From Antitrichia curtipendula (lineage: Eukaryota > Streptophyta > Bryopsida > Hypnales > Leucodontaceae), in contig OX579638.1 of assembly GCA_951230915.1 (NCBI GenBank), positions 5,536,696 through 5,600,695 on the forward strand: a stretch of 64,000 nucleotides of DNA. The letters are read 5' to 3'. Both the position numbers and the translations under genes were made by a program. The notes beneath the pieces are model-generated. The model was given only the letters and a program-made list of their open reading frames with translations. It ran no database searches and was not told the DNA's origin. Below are positions 37,191 through 49,762 of this stretch, piece after piece. Each line of letters begins with the position of its first letter. Position 1 is the first letter of the stretch.

Positions 37191-39543
37191 CAACTGCTTC
37201 ATCAGGTCGGTCTCTGTCTACGTGTTTGCATGTTGCCGTTGGAAGTTGGAGGCGGGAGAGTGGGGCTTTGGCGGGAAGCGGCGCCTTAGGATTCTGCTGC
37301 GGAGAGGGGTTTTCGGGCGACAATTGTGTTCAAAATTCCTCAGGGATTGCATGGTGGAAATTCTGATGATGGCAAGGTGTGCTTATACGTGATTAGGCGT
37401 AGTGGGATGGATTAGGCGTAGTGGAAGTGGCAGTGATGGTGGGATTGTGGTGGTTATGATGTGGGATTGGTTTGGATCCGTGAGCAGGTGTGACGAGGCC
37501 TGAAATTTGTGGCAGTTGGGGAGGGAGAAGCAGTTGTTGTACTCTTGGCGCTGAAGTCATAGCGCGTAAGGAGGAGCCTTATTGCGGTGGATGAGTCTTT
37601 TTTCTTTAAAGTTGTAGGGTTCTTGTTGTTAGTTGCAGTGATGCGGACGTTCAGGCTGCCAGTGCAGATCTAGCAAATCTGAATTGTTAGTTTCACGGTT
37701 GTTAGATGCAGGGTTGCTTTCATGTTAGGCTGCCGTAGTTAGATTTGGCATTTCGAGCAGGTAGAAGCTGTCGGATTGCATGCAGTCATGAGAAGGAAAT
37801 TTTTACCGTCGGGGCTCGTTGCTTCAGTCGGCACTTAGATTCCGTTCGGTCACACTTTGATCGTATGTCAACCCGTAGGCAAGTTGTGGGTTTCCATGTG
37901 CAAGAATGCCGTTCAACGCTCCGAGATCTCTCACGGACACATGAAGTGCCATGCTTGTGTGGTTGCATTCAAAGACTACTTATACGTGAAATTATAAATC
38001 AAAATTGATTAAGCTTTGGACTCTGATTTCTTTCCTGTGAACCATAATTGTCATGCACTTGTCACCAGCCAGGGTCTCTTGTTGACGCCAAGAGCAGTTA
38101 CAGGTGTCCGGATTCCAGGAAGCGTTGCCAATCAGCTTTCCTACCAAAAGTGGTTACCGTCCCGCCACCGCGACTTGCCTAGCTGTCGCCAACATGGCCT
38201 CACTGATCCTGCATCGTACAGGAGGTATTTGACAACGAGGCCGTCCCCGCGCAGCGTAACTTGAATTCGACCGGGGTATTTCCGGGTGACCCGGCTCCTG
38301 TGCATACGAAGCTTCGGAGCCCACAATTTAGAAACCGCGGCGAATCTTGAGTCACATTTTTTTCTGAGCAGTCCATGCAACCCGGTGATGCCACCCACCG
38401 GAGCGATTGAGCGCCAACTCATTGATGAATTTGGCAAAAAAAAGAGAACTCGGCCCATAAGGCAAAGCGAGGTTTGTCAGCAGTCATTTTGCTAAAATTC
38501 AGTGTGGTGCGGGAGATCAGCGCCCAACCAAAATTAGTCCAACACCTGAACGGCTGGCGTAATCCATCGGAACGGCTGGATTCTCAAATTTTCACCTCCA
38601 AAGTGCAGCTTGAATTTCTGCTCTCACCGTATTCGGGCTATACGTATAGTGGGAGGCCCCCTCCCACTGCGTTAAGCACGTGGGAGTGCCTCGGTAATAG
38701 TGCCTAGCACTATTATCGCGCCTTGGTGCTGTAATAGTGCCGGGCACTATTACCAGGGCGTTATGCCTCATAATGAGGTGAGTTTTCTTAAGGCCCTTGC
38801 CTCCAGAGTGCTTAACGGTGCCGTATCCCTGGAGCCCGAGGGCCGTTCAGGGGTTAAACCTACCTACCTCTTCAATGATAGTAATAGATATTTCAAGGAA
38901 CATGTCTAGATAGGGTATGCATTTAAAACCCAATCAATTTAAGGACCTTCTACCTTGGTACATACATTTTTGAGATATGTGTATTTTTTTTTTAATATAA
39001 TTGAATGATTAAAATAGTCCAAGAATGTTCAAGCAGTACACAAGAATGCAGGCTGCAGTACCCGGGCTCTCAAGGTTGAATCCTACATCTTGGTCAGATT
39101 CTCTTCTGCAATTCAGCTATTTAAAATTATAGCCCTGTGGCACGGTGGCACGTAGTTAATTACCGGTACTACCGAAGCTCTGAGAAGAAATACAGGATTT
39201 TAGTTTTACACTCTGCATCAGTCCCTTTTTTTTGTTTTACTTTTTGAGAAAGTGCCACGATGGCTATCACTTAAAATTTGGTGAAGCAATGTATTTCTAC
39301 ATTCATTCTTCTTTTCGGAAAAAAAAATACTTTTCAATCATATTCATGCATTTTTTCATCTAAATTTGGTGACTTCATCCACATTTTAAATAGAAATGAA
39401 AAAAACATTGGTGAAAAAAATTATTTTTATCTAGTGAAAAGTAGACTCTTTTTTTGAAATGGTGCAATTTGGCCCGATGGTGCCAAAAAAAAAGGTTGCT
39501 CAACACTAGCCTGAACTGAAAGCACATTTGGGGGACTAGCTAA
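37191..39543. other. GC-rich, gene-like stretch without identified product
   Basis: 37191-38900 has gene-like composition with short frames on both strands and no recognised protein. On the minus strand, 37323-37138 reads MSPENPSPQQNPKAPLPAKA and continues Pro-rich into the palindrome before a stop, which could be a truncated first exon. 38649-38816 is rich in hairpins. 38930-39543 is AT-rich intergenic DNA. Confidence 0.4.
38649..38816. repeat. cluster of short palindromes
   Basis: GTGGGAGG..CCTCCCAC (38649-38667), TAATAGTGC..GCACTATTA (38695-38715), GTAATAGTGC..GCACTATTAC (38731-38753), and CCTCATAATGAGG (38766-38778) follow each other. An outer pair, GTTAAGCAC (38671-38679) with GTGCTTAAC (38808-38816), encloses the last three. 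A transcript could fold into a multi-stem structure. Confidence 0.7.
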
Positions 39544-41264
39544 GGGCAGCTTTACACCTAGAGGTTGGGCAAATTTGTTATATAAAAAATGCCTGAAATT
39601 TTCACTTGTAATTGAACAAAAGGCTAAAATCAGTCCAATAACCTTTACACCTAGATGTTGGGCTAATTTGGTGAAATGAATTTTTTATTCAAAAATACAT
39701 GATCTGACATAGCCCAAGCTCGCTGAATTGAGTGCACCAAAAATAGAGGGCCGATGTCAAATTTCAATAATTTATTTATAAAATATACATAATTTTCAAC
39801 AAATTTGATTCATTGGATTTTGAGGAAATTTGAACAATTCTTTTGGTCTCATCTTCACTTCATCTTTGATATCTTATTTTCATCTCTCTCTTTTCTCCTT
39901 GTAGAATGTCTCTCACAGAATTTTTTGGGCTTATTGAATCGTTGTTGATGTTTCTAGGGATTGCTTTAGTGTAGGAATAACAATAGGATGGAAGGGTCCT
40001 TAGAGATGAGTGGATGGAATTCTAGTGAAGGATATGAGGTGAGCAAAGGTATCAAAGTACTAGAGCTCATGCTTTTTAGCCCTTTCAAGTTTATTTACAA
40101 GAATATGTAGGTAGTGTAGGGATTCTTGAATTTTTTCAATAGACTTCTAGAACTTTTTTTCTTCCACCATTGATTATGGATATGCTTGGAACTCATTTCA
40201 AGAGAAAGGGTCATTGAAGAGATTGAGAATGATGAGATAAAAATTGTAGCTCTACCAGCAGCACAGAAGAAAAAATCCACAACTGCAAAAGAAAACCCTA
40301 GAAGGACATGAAAAAAGAGAGAGAAGAAGATGAAAAGTCCGGCTTAAAGAATTGGAAGGATCACGATGTGAAGACTATGATTTTGGAACCCGGATTTTTT
40401 AAGAAAGCAAAGAAGCAAGGTAGTAGCAAGTTATGATTTTTGCTTATGTAAATTTTTGAACAATAGAGAAAAAAATCAGATTTCAAATTTGGTCAATTTG
40501 GCTTTAGGCGCTCATCCCAAGCCCCTTCTTCCCCCCAACGACCTACTATGTGGTTGTTGAGAGGGCAATTTGCGGTGGTGCAAGGGTTTGATCCTTCCAC
40601 CTCACAAGCGCAAGGAAAGATTTTTTAGGATACCTTCAAGTCTACCTTCCTTCCCCCTTGATTTGCATTTCAACCCATATATTGTTCTTATACAAAAACC
40701 ATTGCTGGAATTTTCAGGTCACTCGGTTGTTTCAAGGCGTAATCAAGCTTGAATCACCATTTTTATTATATTTCAACCTATGCAAGTGATGTGTAAGCAA
40801 GTGTGGATACTTGATTGAAGTTGCATGCTCATTTGATAGGAGTAATTCTTGAACTAAATTAAGTGGCCAAGGCTTGCAAAAGGAAGTTCAATAGTTTGTA
40901 CGTACAAGTTATACAAAGAAGACTAGATGGCAAATGGAATTTAAAAGTCAAACCGCCATGAATATAAATTCTATAACTCTTTTGATTAAGGGTGGCATCA
41001 AACTGGTACCATAATGAAACATGTGACAACATCCATTAATGATTCTATAAGTTTTGAAGATAGCGCTGTGGACATTGAGAAAGATCAAAATTCAAATGAC
41101 TATCAAAATCCAATTTCAATTCTAACAACCAAGGTGGACAAGAAAATTTTCAAAACCAATGCTATGATGAAAACAAATTAGTCATGGTTCAAAATTTTGA
41201 GCAAATCAATACTTTATTGGAGAAGGTAGAACAACAAATGGATAGGTTTCTAAAGAAACTTTAG

Positions 41265-42560
41265 ATTTAGTCCTTTCTGGAATCAAATGCATTATGATCA
41301 AGAAGGAAAAGAAGTTTTCCTTCCATTCTCAAATATTCTTCCCAAAAAGATTGAGCTAGTAATTCATGTGCTTGTGTAGCTTGCACAAGTATGTTTTTCA
41401 TTCTAGCTTCTTTATCCTTTCTTGTTTCAACAACCTCTGCACTTAAATGTTAATCTTCCCATATACCTTCTACCTCATTTACCATGGTCTCTTCAATGTC
41501 TTCAATTTGCACATTTTTAGCTTCAATCTTGTCCATTTTAAGGTATCTTCTCATCTCCTTTACATTTTTTGTAGTTGCCATAAAAATATTTGCATTCTTT
41601 AATTGTCCTAGATGATTTGCACTTTCTATATGCATAATTCTCTCCTTCAATTGCCCATTCATCATCAAACATGTCTCAGTGTGTTATACACAAGTTGTGT
41701 AGGCAAATGCATGTAGTAACTAGATTTGGTGCATGCCAAAGAGTCATATCAATTTTCTTCAATATAATCCTCTACTTCCCTTTTAATATACCAAAGTCTC
41801 TCTCTACAATCATTCTTTTCAAGGATTGAATAAAATTCTAGTGCGCCTTTGCTCTAGGTATTCCATCTTTGAAAGGAGAATAGAACCATAATCTCATTGG
41901 ATAAGCAACAACATCCATAAGTTTGTAAGGTAATAGCTCACCTTTCATCACTTTCTTACCAATTTCTGAATTTTCAAATAAAGTCCAATCATAGCAACAT
42001 CCAAACCATCTAAAAATCATAATCCTCAAATCTACATTTGCCATCCACTACACCTTGAAGTAGAGATGAATAGAAAACTTTCCTACAATAATATGAAGTA
42101 GGATCTGTAGGAGGAGCAATGATAGAAATATGACTTCCATCAACCTCTCCAATCATGTAAGGTAATCCCCTAAGTTCCTCAAACTTGATTGTAATTCTCC
42201 TCAAAGCAACTCTAGATTGTTCCTCAATCACTAATGGTTTTAAATGCTTTTCAACTACTACACAAAACTCCCTAACAATGATAGATGCAATACTTTCATG
42301 AATTCCATAAGCTTTTGTACAATTGCATTATGAGTTATCAATAATAAATCTATTCAAAGAAAGAGCAACCTAATTTCTAAGAGGAATGGATGCTCTAAAT
42401 TTTGTATGGAAAAAATTAAATGATGGAGATAAGTCACCGTACAAATAATCAAAAGTTTTAAGATGCAACCTTGTATGTTGCTTGAATAACTCAACTAAGT
42501 AACATCCAAATAAGGGTCTCAATGTCCACCAAAATAATACTCCGGTCATACATCCAAATG
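41265..42560 (-). pseudogene. PIF/Harbinger DDE transposase, broken
   Basis: The relic reads on the minus strand from about 42560. An N-terminal helical part includes VALSLNRFIIDNS and ASIIVREFCVVVEKHL. The core follows: LPYMIGEVDGSHISIIAPP (first catalytic Asp, about 42140), YYCRKVFYSSLLQGVVD, GCCYDWTLFENSEIG (second Asp, about 41980), then RMIVERDFGILKG (Glu, about 41800) and LWHAPNLVTTCICLHNLC. This is the DDE-4 nuclease layout of Harbinger transposases, which cut and paste with TWA target sites. Stops interrupt it in several places (for example after IPLRN, IPRAKAH and FGILKGK) and a frame change occurs after RFEDYDF. A C-terminal Lys/Glu-rich extension continues to about 41270. All three catalytic residues are still visible, but no intact protein can be made. 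Confidence 0.85.
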
Positions 42561-42687
42561 CTTAATGTCCTCCTAGAATCACCACTTTGACATATATCAT
42601 CCATCTTGCATAAATGGCAATGAAAAAGAGAGAGGGGCTGAAATATTATAGGTTTATTGAATTGGCATGACTTCTTGACCTCAAGGC

Positions 42688-42699
42688 CTTTATATATGA
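42688..42699 (-). promoter_or_regulatory. TATA-like box ahead of transposase relic
   Basis: TCATATATAAAG on the minus strand, inside the right end of the Harbinger element and about 130 bp before the first recognisable transposase sequence. A plausible core promoter of the once-active gene. Confidence 0.45.
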
Positions 42700-42940
42700 G
42701 AAAATTAGCCTCCGTTATAATCTTATTCTAACGAGTAGTTGAAAACAACCACTAGCTCAAAAGGGACTGAAATTTTGTGCAATCGGACTGACCTCTAGGT
42801 GTAAAGCGACCCTGACGACATCCTTAATAGTCCGGTATAATTATCCTACAAAATATAACTTTAATTTTTCACTAGTTTGCAGTTAGAACTTTAAAATTGT
42901 ATAATTGGAAGTTATAGGTATAAAAAAACTCAAATTTAGT

Positions 42941-43452
42941 CATTAGACAACAAAAAATGAAGTCCTTAATCAAAAACTAAAGACAACAATTTTAGAAGTC
43001 TTGGCAAATCACACTTACCAACAAATAATTTTAGCAATTGCACTTAAACATGCCGCACCAAGGGATTTTTTCATTTTTTATGAAGTGCTAATTAAAGTGG
43101 TTATGAAATTTTATAGTAAAACTCCAAATTTCAACATTCATCCACATATTGGATAGAAAATATCATATTAATACATATCACATATCCGTAAAAAAAAATT
43201 CATTTACAATTTGACAATTTCATCCAAGATTTAAAAAATAAATAGAAGTCTTACGGCAAAAAACTTCACGGTTTGTTTATATTTTTTAGCCAAATTATTT
43301 TTTCTAGTACAATTTGGGACTGTTTTGCCCTCCCACAATGTCATGTGTTGTCCCACTGGCAAAAATTACTTTAGTAAGCATGATTTGCCAAGACCTTTAT
43401 AAATTTTGTCTTTTATCTTGCATTTAAAGGGCTTTATTTTGATGGCCTAATG
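42941..43452. mobile_element. 512-bp element with long imperfect inverted ends
   Basis: The left arm (42941-43035; CATTAGACAACAAAAAATGA, then GTCTTGGCAAATCACACTTACC) pairs imperfectly with the right arm (about 43360-43452; TAAGCATGATTTGCCAAGAC, ending TGGCCTAATG). Arms are about 90 bp. The interior resembles DNA at 39240-39510 and, inverted, 60180-60430, so this is a small dispersed family. Confidence 0.65.
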
Positions 43453-43541
43453 TCCAAATTTGAGGGGGGGGGGAGGCTCTTCAAGACAAAAAAACAATAA
43501 AAAACTGGAAATATATTTGGCAAGCATGTATACCATTTTGG

Positions 43542-44250
43542 TTAACCCCTAAAGAATTAAGGCCTCTTTTTTGCAAAAAACACTCAAAATTGCCATTTCT
43601 ATTGCAAAGAGTAAAAGAAATCGAAAATTATTTTTTTTGCACATCTAATTGTAGGATCTTATACCTAATTAGTATGAGAATGTGTAGAATAAATTACAAA
43701 TTTTTTAATTGCACAAAAAGTGAAGAGAACAAGTTTTTTTGCATGTTGCGAAACTAGATTATTTAACTTTGAACCTTCTTAACTTGAATTTTAGTTATAA
43801 AGGTTTGAGGTTTAGATCTTTATGGTGGAAAATTGAGTTGAGAATATAAGAGATAAAATCAAATCTCAAAAAATCTTAATTTTCATTCTTAAAAAGATTG
43901 TTAAATAGAAGTAGGTTTGAGATAGAGGAAAAATCTAAATTATTAATATCTTTAGGATGGAATTAAAATGAACTGAGTCCAATGATAAGATTGTTCTAGC
44001 AATCAAACTAAACCATGTGGAACTTTAAAAAAAAATTGTATTTAGAAATAAATTCTACAAGTTATTATTTTAAGAAGCTTAGATTGTCCAAAAGACAAGA
44101 TTGTCTATAAATTTCACATCACTTATTCAAATGAAATGATTAAAATCTTTTCATTTCAACAAAAATATAATCAATTGAAAAAAAATGCTCCAAAAATGTA
44201 TATTTGACATTTTGACCCATTTTTTTAGCACATAATTGCTAAGTTAAGTT
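43542..44250 (-). mobile_element. family X element (copy X7, distal end decayed)
   Basis: Begins TTAACCCCTAAAGAATTAAGG and follows X6 in reverse complement (CTTTGAACCTTCTTAA, GATTGTCCAAAAGACAAGA blocks). The far terminus was not found; similarity fades by about 44170-44250. Confidence 0.6.
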
Positions 44251-44459
44251 ATGCTTGAGACAAATTAGGACTTAGAGCTAAGACTTTGGCCTTCATACAA
44301 TAAAGTCCAAAATCCTACATTTGATAATTTTTATTCACCTCAATCTACAACATAAGAAAGTAGGGATTTTGATTTGGGATTTGGTCTTGAACTAGAACTT
44401 AGAAAGTTGGGACTTCAAATGTAACGTGAAGGGACCTTGAGACACTCATCATGCACACA

Positions 44460-44462
<3 letters not shown>

Positions 44463-44529
<67 letters not shown>
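44463..44529. repeat. (TA)n microsatellite, about 33 units
   Basis: Uninterrupted alternating T and A for about 67 bases. It is fully self-complementary, so length is prone to both mutation and assembly error. Confidence 0.95.
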
Positions 44530-44531
<2 letters not shown>

Positions 44532-46334
44532 TTATATATTTTTATATTTTTAAGTTTATTTTTAAATTTTTTTAAGTTTATTTTTAATTTTTAATTTTTA
44601 ATTTATTTTTAAATCACTACATAGCTGCAAAAATTATATTGAATGAAGTTGGATGCATGCACAATGTACACAACCCAACCTTAACATGCTGGAATTTATT
44701 CCGTAGTAGGAAGGAGAATGAAGATATGAAGCTTTAGAGGTTAAACAAATAATAATTTGACAAGAACCCAAAGATGAGATCTTTATTTTTACAAGTAATT
44801 TTTCCTTCCCATTCTACAAGAAGTGATTTATAACTTTGAACAAAAATCACAGTGCACCAAGTGACCAAGTGACCAAGCTAGTCCATTGCTACATAATAAG
44901 CATAAATTGTTAATTTTGGCATCTTTAGATGAGCTTCATCCACTTTGTACAATTCCTATCGTAAGCTCTTGAAAACGTGTCATCATCTAGCTCACTCAAG
45001 AATTAAGGTAAACACATCCCAAATCGTCATTGACAAAAAACTATTATGTCTCAATTCTTGTATAAAAATATGTATACTATCTAATTATTAGAGCCCAATG
45101 TTGATTCATGATATACTAATGTTTAGCACTTTGATATTTTATAACATACTCAATTGGCACCCAAATATTGGAATCTTCTCTCACTTATTAAGAAGATCCA
45201 ATATAAACACATTTTGGCATGCAATAGCAACTATGTGAATTAACAATTAGGGACAATAATAGGTGCACATACCTTAAGTTAGTCCAATCTGACTACATCA
45301 AGCATCACAACCACTATATATGGAGCCCATTTTAATATAAATGGTTGATTCTCATAAGATGAAAAGAATTATTGATAGTGTGGATTGTTTTAGAGATGAT
45401 AATTTTTTGTTTCCCCTCTCTTTTAGAACCCCCTAGTGTCAATTAAAAACCAAAAGAAGAATAACAATCAGTCTAAAGGTCTTAGATGGTCATGATGCCT
45501 TTTTTTTTAAACCCTTAGTTGAGCATGGTAGACCACGATCCAACCATTTAATATTTGAGGTTATGTCTGATGAAGTAAAAGCAGCACCTCGTTGTGAGAT
45601 ATTAACATCCCTTATTACTTCCATGGCTTAGGGCCTCCTTACATGTATGGGTGGGTGGGAGGAGTCAAGAGGGTCAAAATATAGAAATCACTTTTATGCT
45701 CCTTCTGCAGTGTCTAACACTAATATCGGTGGAACACTCTCTCCTATTTCCACACTTACCGATCATCAATGGCATTGTTCTTGTCTTTTAGTTTCTTTTT
45801 TTGCCCACTGGGATCACATGTAAGCTGGCCATAGCATGTTTCTCATAATGAGGCTTGGCTTGACCTGAGTCCGTAAAATCAAGCATTTGAGTTTCACTTC
45901 GTCTTCCCCACCGAGGAGCATGCGTTGTTATTAGGGTTTAAACGCACGCCATTACATGAGGCAGCTGCTGAGTTTTACTACACTCGAGAAGAGACAACTG
46001 AAGAACATCAATTTGTTGCTCTGCTTTGGTGTCGGATGAAATAATTGCTCGACTACGGGAAGTATGACCAGGCCCAGCTCGACAAAATTAATGTACTTAC
46101 ACTTGCATCAATTGATTGATTGGAGTCATCTTGTGAGAATTGTGTGCGCAGCTTTACTGGAAGTGCAACATCTCAGTCCAGAACTCCAGATGAATGACAA
46201 AACTTTGTGCATTAAATGCTTGGGTGTGGAGTACTTGTGGAGGGATCTGTGAATTGTGCACAACAGGCCACGCGTGGCATCATTTAAATGTTTTGTGCAA
46301 ATGAACCCTGATTTGTTGCAAAAGAGCTTACACC

Positions 46335-46660
46335 AAGGTAGAAGGTCTACAAAGCACTCGGGCTCATAAATGTGTCCTCTACCGTTGGTGTACATTTGCT
46401 TTCTCAGTGCCACTAGCAATGAACAAATAGTGTACATTTCAAGAGGTGCCTGGATGGGATGGTTTTAGTGACCCATTGCTTTTCCAAATTCAAACAATCA
46501 TAACTAATTCCATGAAGTTCCACAAAATATGTAACGATGTACTTGGGTTAAATGTTGATTCCATCTGTCTTTCAAAGAAAATTTATTGAAAAATATTTCA
46601 AGAAGATTAACCTCCCCAAATTAAATTTCTAGCTCTCAAATAGGGACCTCTAATAATGTC
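46335..46660. mobile_element. family Y element (copy Y3) with an adjoining inverted fragment
   Basis: Starts AAGGTAGAAGGTCTAC. The interior has CATAACTAATTCCATGAAG and GAAAATTTATTGAAAAATAT. The right end is decayed near 46660. Directly after it, about 46715-46815 reads as the reverse complement of the Y interior (GGTAAATTCTCTTTGAAAGAC), so two Y copies lie head to head. Confidence 0.65.
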
Positions 46661-46815
46661 TCTTCTAAATGTCTGACTTTGCTTTTGGAAGGGGATTATG
46701 TACCTTTGAACATTTTTTTGGTAAATTCTCTTTGAAAGACAAATGGAAGTTGCATCTAATCCATACTAATTCATGTTTTTTAACACTTGTGAAATTGGTT
46801 ATGAAACTGGAATTA

Positions 46816-48640
46816 CTTTTGATTTTAAGAGCGATTCTCAAGTATGAAATGTTTCACCATCAATGCATTGCAAAAACAAATATATATTCCTTTGTGTTAG
46901 AGGACACTGTTTTTACTATTGTGGTTTTGAATGGCATTGGATTGAGTCCCCGGTCCATGCTCACAAAAATTGATGAGCATTGCTAGAATTCAAATGGAGA
47001 AATAATGTAAGGAGAGAAGCAAATTGAGTCACAGGATTGTTGCTGCATGGCTGAAAAATTCCAAGTTAATTCTAATTGCAACAATCTCACAGATGAATAT
47101 TCTATTTTGAAGAGAAGTGTCACAAAAGGTCTAACACAAGGCTATTGGTGAGGGTACCATAAATAATGTCAAACACAACTTGAGAGTATTGGTGGTGATT
47201 GTTTGAATCTAACATGTTAGAATATATGATTTGTCAAAATCATTAAGTAATTTTTTTATGAGACAATCATTTGTAAATGTACACTACCCATGTGCAAGAA
47301 TTGTCCACGATATTTCCAAGGCCTTTACCACTCTAAGATAGGGACACCTTTTGTATTGTAAACTCTATAATTGCATCCATTTTTATTATCTACCTCCATT
47401 ATTCCCATTAGTTTACTAAGAACATTTTTTAATTTGAGATTTAAACAAATAATCTACTTGTGTTTGATCAAACCAACCAATTTTTTCACAAATGAAACAT
47501 GTCCCAAGTCTCCCTATGAGATGAAACATTGTTTTAGCATCCATCAAAGTGTTGATATAGGTTATAGCACACTCCAAAATATTGATAGTTTTGATAATTT
47601 TCATACTTGTCTAATGAATCCCAACAAACCTTTTGAAAGTTAGACAATTTTATCCTGAAAGAATCAAGGTGTTTTTTTTAATTATAAACTATTAAAGAGT
47701 GACACTTTTTAGTACATTAAAAAAATATAATAAATAAAAGATTTTTACTGAATTTCACCTATATAAAATTGCACTAGACTAAAATGGGAATATGTGGGAA
47801 AAAATTCAGAAACTTTGACTGTTTACATTGCAAGATTGTGGTATTTCAATTAAAAAACTTCTTGATAGGGTTAATAAACTTCGATTTTTCTAGGAGTGTG
47901 TTTTTTGCACCAAATGTAGATATTTCTGACAATTGCAATTTATATCATGTAAGTCACATTCTTGCAAGCCGAATTTCAAAAGTAAGAAATGGGGTAACCC
48001 AAGTTGCCCCAAGTTGCTTACTATAGTTGAAAAAACTCATTGGAGCATACTTAATACTTTCAATCTAAGCACCTGATCTATTTTTTTTTTGATCTCCACA
48101 AAGAAAATACATGTCTTCATCATGTGTCAAGTTTTCAAAAAGATTCGTGCAAAATCAAGTTTGCAAGAATTTGCCCAAATTTCCAATTGTTTGATTTATA
48201 AACAATCATTGTTTAGCGGTTAATAATAAGAACCATGCTTGCTCATACTCTTATTTGGACAATTTCAGGTGTAGTGACCTTAAAATATCACATGAAGATG
48301 TTTGCAAATGATGGTGGAAATAAATACAATTTGTTTGAGAATTTTTAGAGACTCCATAAATGAACTACAAAGTGGAGGTCATATAAACAACTACTAGTGA
48401 CAAGAGACTACTGGTACCTTCAATCACAAAATGCCTTTGGATACAAAATACTTTAATTCTCATCACTTGCTCAAAAAAAACTCTTCAACTCCCATTGAAT
48501 ACTTTTCAAAACTTGCGTTGAGTCTAAGAAATCATTTTTCGAAATTGTGTCATTGAGTTGACTTTAGAGACTTTTTTTGTAAAATATTCTCAAACTAAAA
48601 CGATGGATGAAGGATACTTTTAGAATGATGAAGGCGAGTT
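46816..48640. other. AT-rich intergenic DNA
   Basis: No gene. An X-like relic (GAAAAAATTCAGAAACTTTGAC block) lies near 47790-48000. Frames of 60 to 90 codons show no motif. Confidence 0.5.
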
Positions 48641-49762
48641 GAAAAAACAAGCTGATGTGGCCTCCTCTCCAGAAGACCCAGACACGTCACCAAAAATTAA
48701 TTCCCAAAATTCCAAAGATGTTCAAAATCCAGCCCCCCATGCGCACGTAGCAATGTCGGAATATCTTCATGTCGACAAGTCACTCGCCACGTCAGCAAAG
48801 CCAACGTGTACATGACACTTGTCACGAATGAGCGATCCGCGGTCCACGGTGCAAGGACCGACCATCGTTTCAGTTGCCGCCCATGACACAAACAGTCCGT
48901 CCGCTGCCGAATTCTTCCGCACACAATTGACGGGCACCAATTTGCGCAATCCTTCATTGTGAGTTCCACGACCTCCATCGTCCTTCCATGCGCGAAGCCC
49001 CCAAATTTGGGTTACAAGCACGAATTACTGGAATCTGGATTCTGGAATCTGCTTTAATTTGCATCCTTGACAGCAAGCATCTTCCATTTTCAGAACAGAA
49101 TTAAGTTACGGTTTGCTGCTTCAAGCTTGCCTCCCTCCGCATTTTTCATGTGCTTTGCAATTTACGCCCTCGTGGGTTTGTTTTTGCGTCTATTCAGGTA
49201 AAGAACGGCCAATTTAAGCGCAGGATTGGTTTCCGGGATTATCGAAAAGACTCATGGCTTTATCTTGACGGGAGCATTTGTAACGAGAGTCGGGGGCGCG
49301 CATGTCTGCACGTCGGGATTAATTTAAACGGATTTGGACAAGCACGAGTTGCGTGACGATTCTGCGATTTCAGATTCTCCAAAAGTGTTCGAGCTGATCT
49401 TTTGCGACTTTGTAAAGGGTACGGTTTTTTATGATCTTTTGAGATGATTGTGGAAACGAGGTTGTACATGTGAATTCGGGTGAGCGGATTGACGCGAGCG
49501 AGGTGGTGTGAGTGCGCTGGTGTTTGAATTCTTCGGCGCTGTGATACACGTTGATGAAACGAGCTAGTCGCGTGACCGACGATTTGCGACTTCAGATTTT
49601 CCAAGAGTGTTAGAGCTGATCTTTTGCAACTTTGCAAGGGTGCGAGTTTATGATCGTTTGAGATGATTTTGGAGAGGAGATTGTGATTTCGGGTGGGCGA
49701 ATTGCAGCGAGCGAGGTGTGGAGTGAGTGCGCGGGGGGTGGAGGTTTGAATTCTTCGACGCC
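48641..49762 (+). promoter_or_regulatory. promoter and 5' leader of the zinc-ribbon gene
   Basis: Composition changes to GC-rich at about 48640. ACGT-core words occur at 48674 (ACACGTCACC), about 48757 (GCACGTAG) and 48787 (GCCACGTCAGC), typical of plant bZIP sites. From about 49336 the leader contains an imperfect tandem duplication of roughly 200 bp: copy 1 49336-49556, copy 2 49580-49763. The second copy ends in CGCCATG, the start codon, while the first ends CGCTGTG at the same place. Confidence 0.55.

Larger units (their letters stand above)
39544..42812 (-). mobile_element. PIF/Harbinger transposon, decayed autonomous copy
   Basis: The left end GGGCAGCTTTACACCTAGAGG is the inverted match of the right end at 42790-42812 (CCTCTAGGTGTAAAGCGACCC). 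Flanks are TAA (39541-39543) and TGA (42813-42815), consistent with a 3-bp target duplication of the TWA type with one change. A subterminal copy of the end (TTTACACCTAGATGTTGGGC) recurs near 39650. The transposase relic lies in the right part; the left 1.7 kb has no recognised second protein. Confidence 0.85.
43453..46334. other. intergenic DNA with X7, a (TA)n tract and a GC-richer patch
   Basis: No gene is recognised. It holds X7 (from 43542), a (TA)n microsatellite (44463-44529) followed by TTTTTAA-rich low complexity, and a GC-richer patch at 45830-46270. That patch has a 62-codon plus frame ending ECLGVEYLWRDL-like that I cannot assign. It may be a captured gene fragment. Confidence 0.45.

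Noticed and set aside
46669..46986. 105-codon plus frame as a gene
   Set aside because: It runs through an inverted family Y fragment and has no conserved motif.
48697..49021. Minus frames of 84 to 93 codons upstream of the zinc-ribbon gene
   Set aside because: They overlap one another in a GC-rich promoter with ACGT motifs, and no protein family is recognised.
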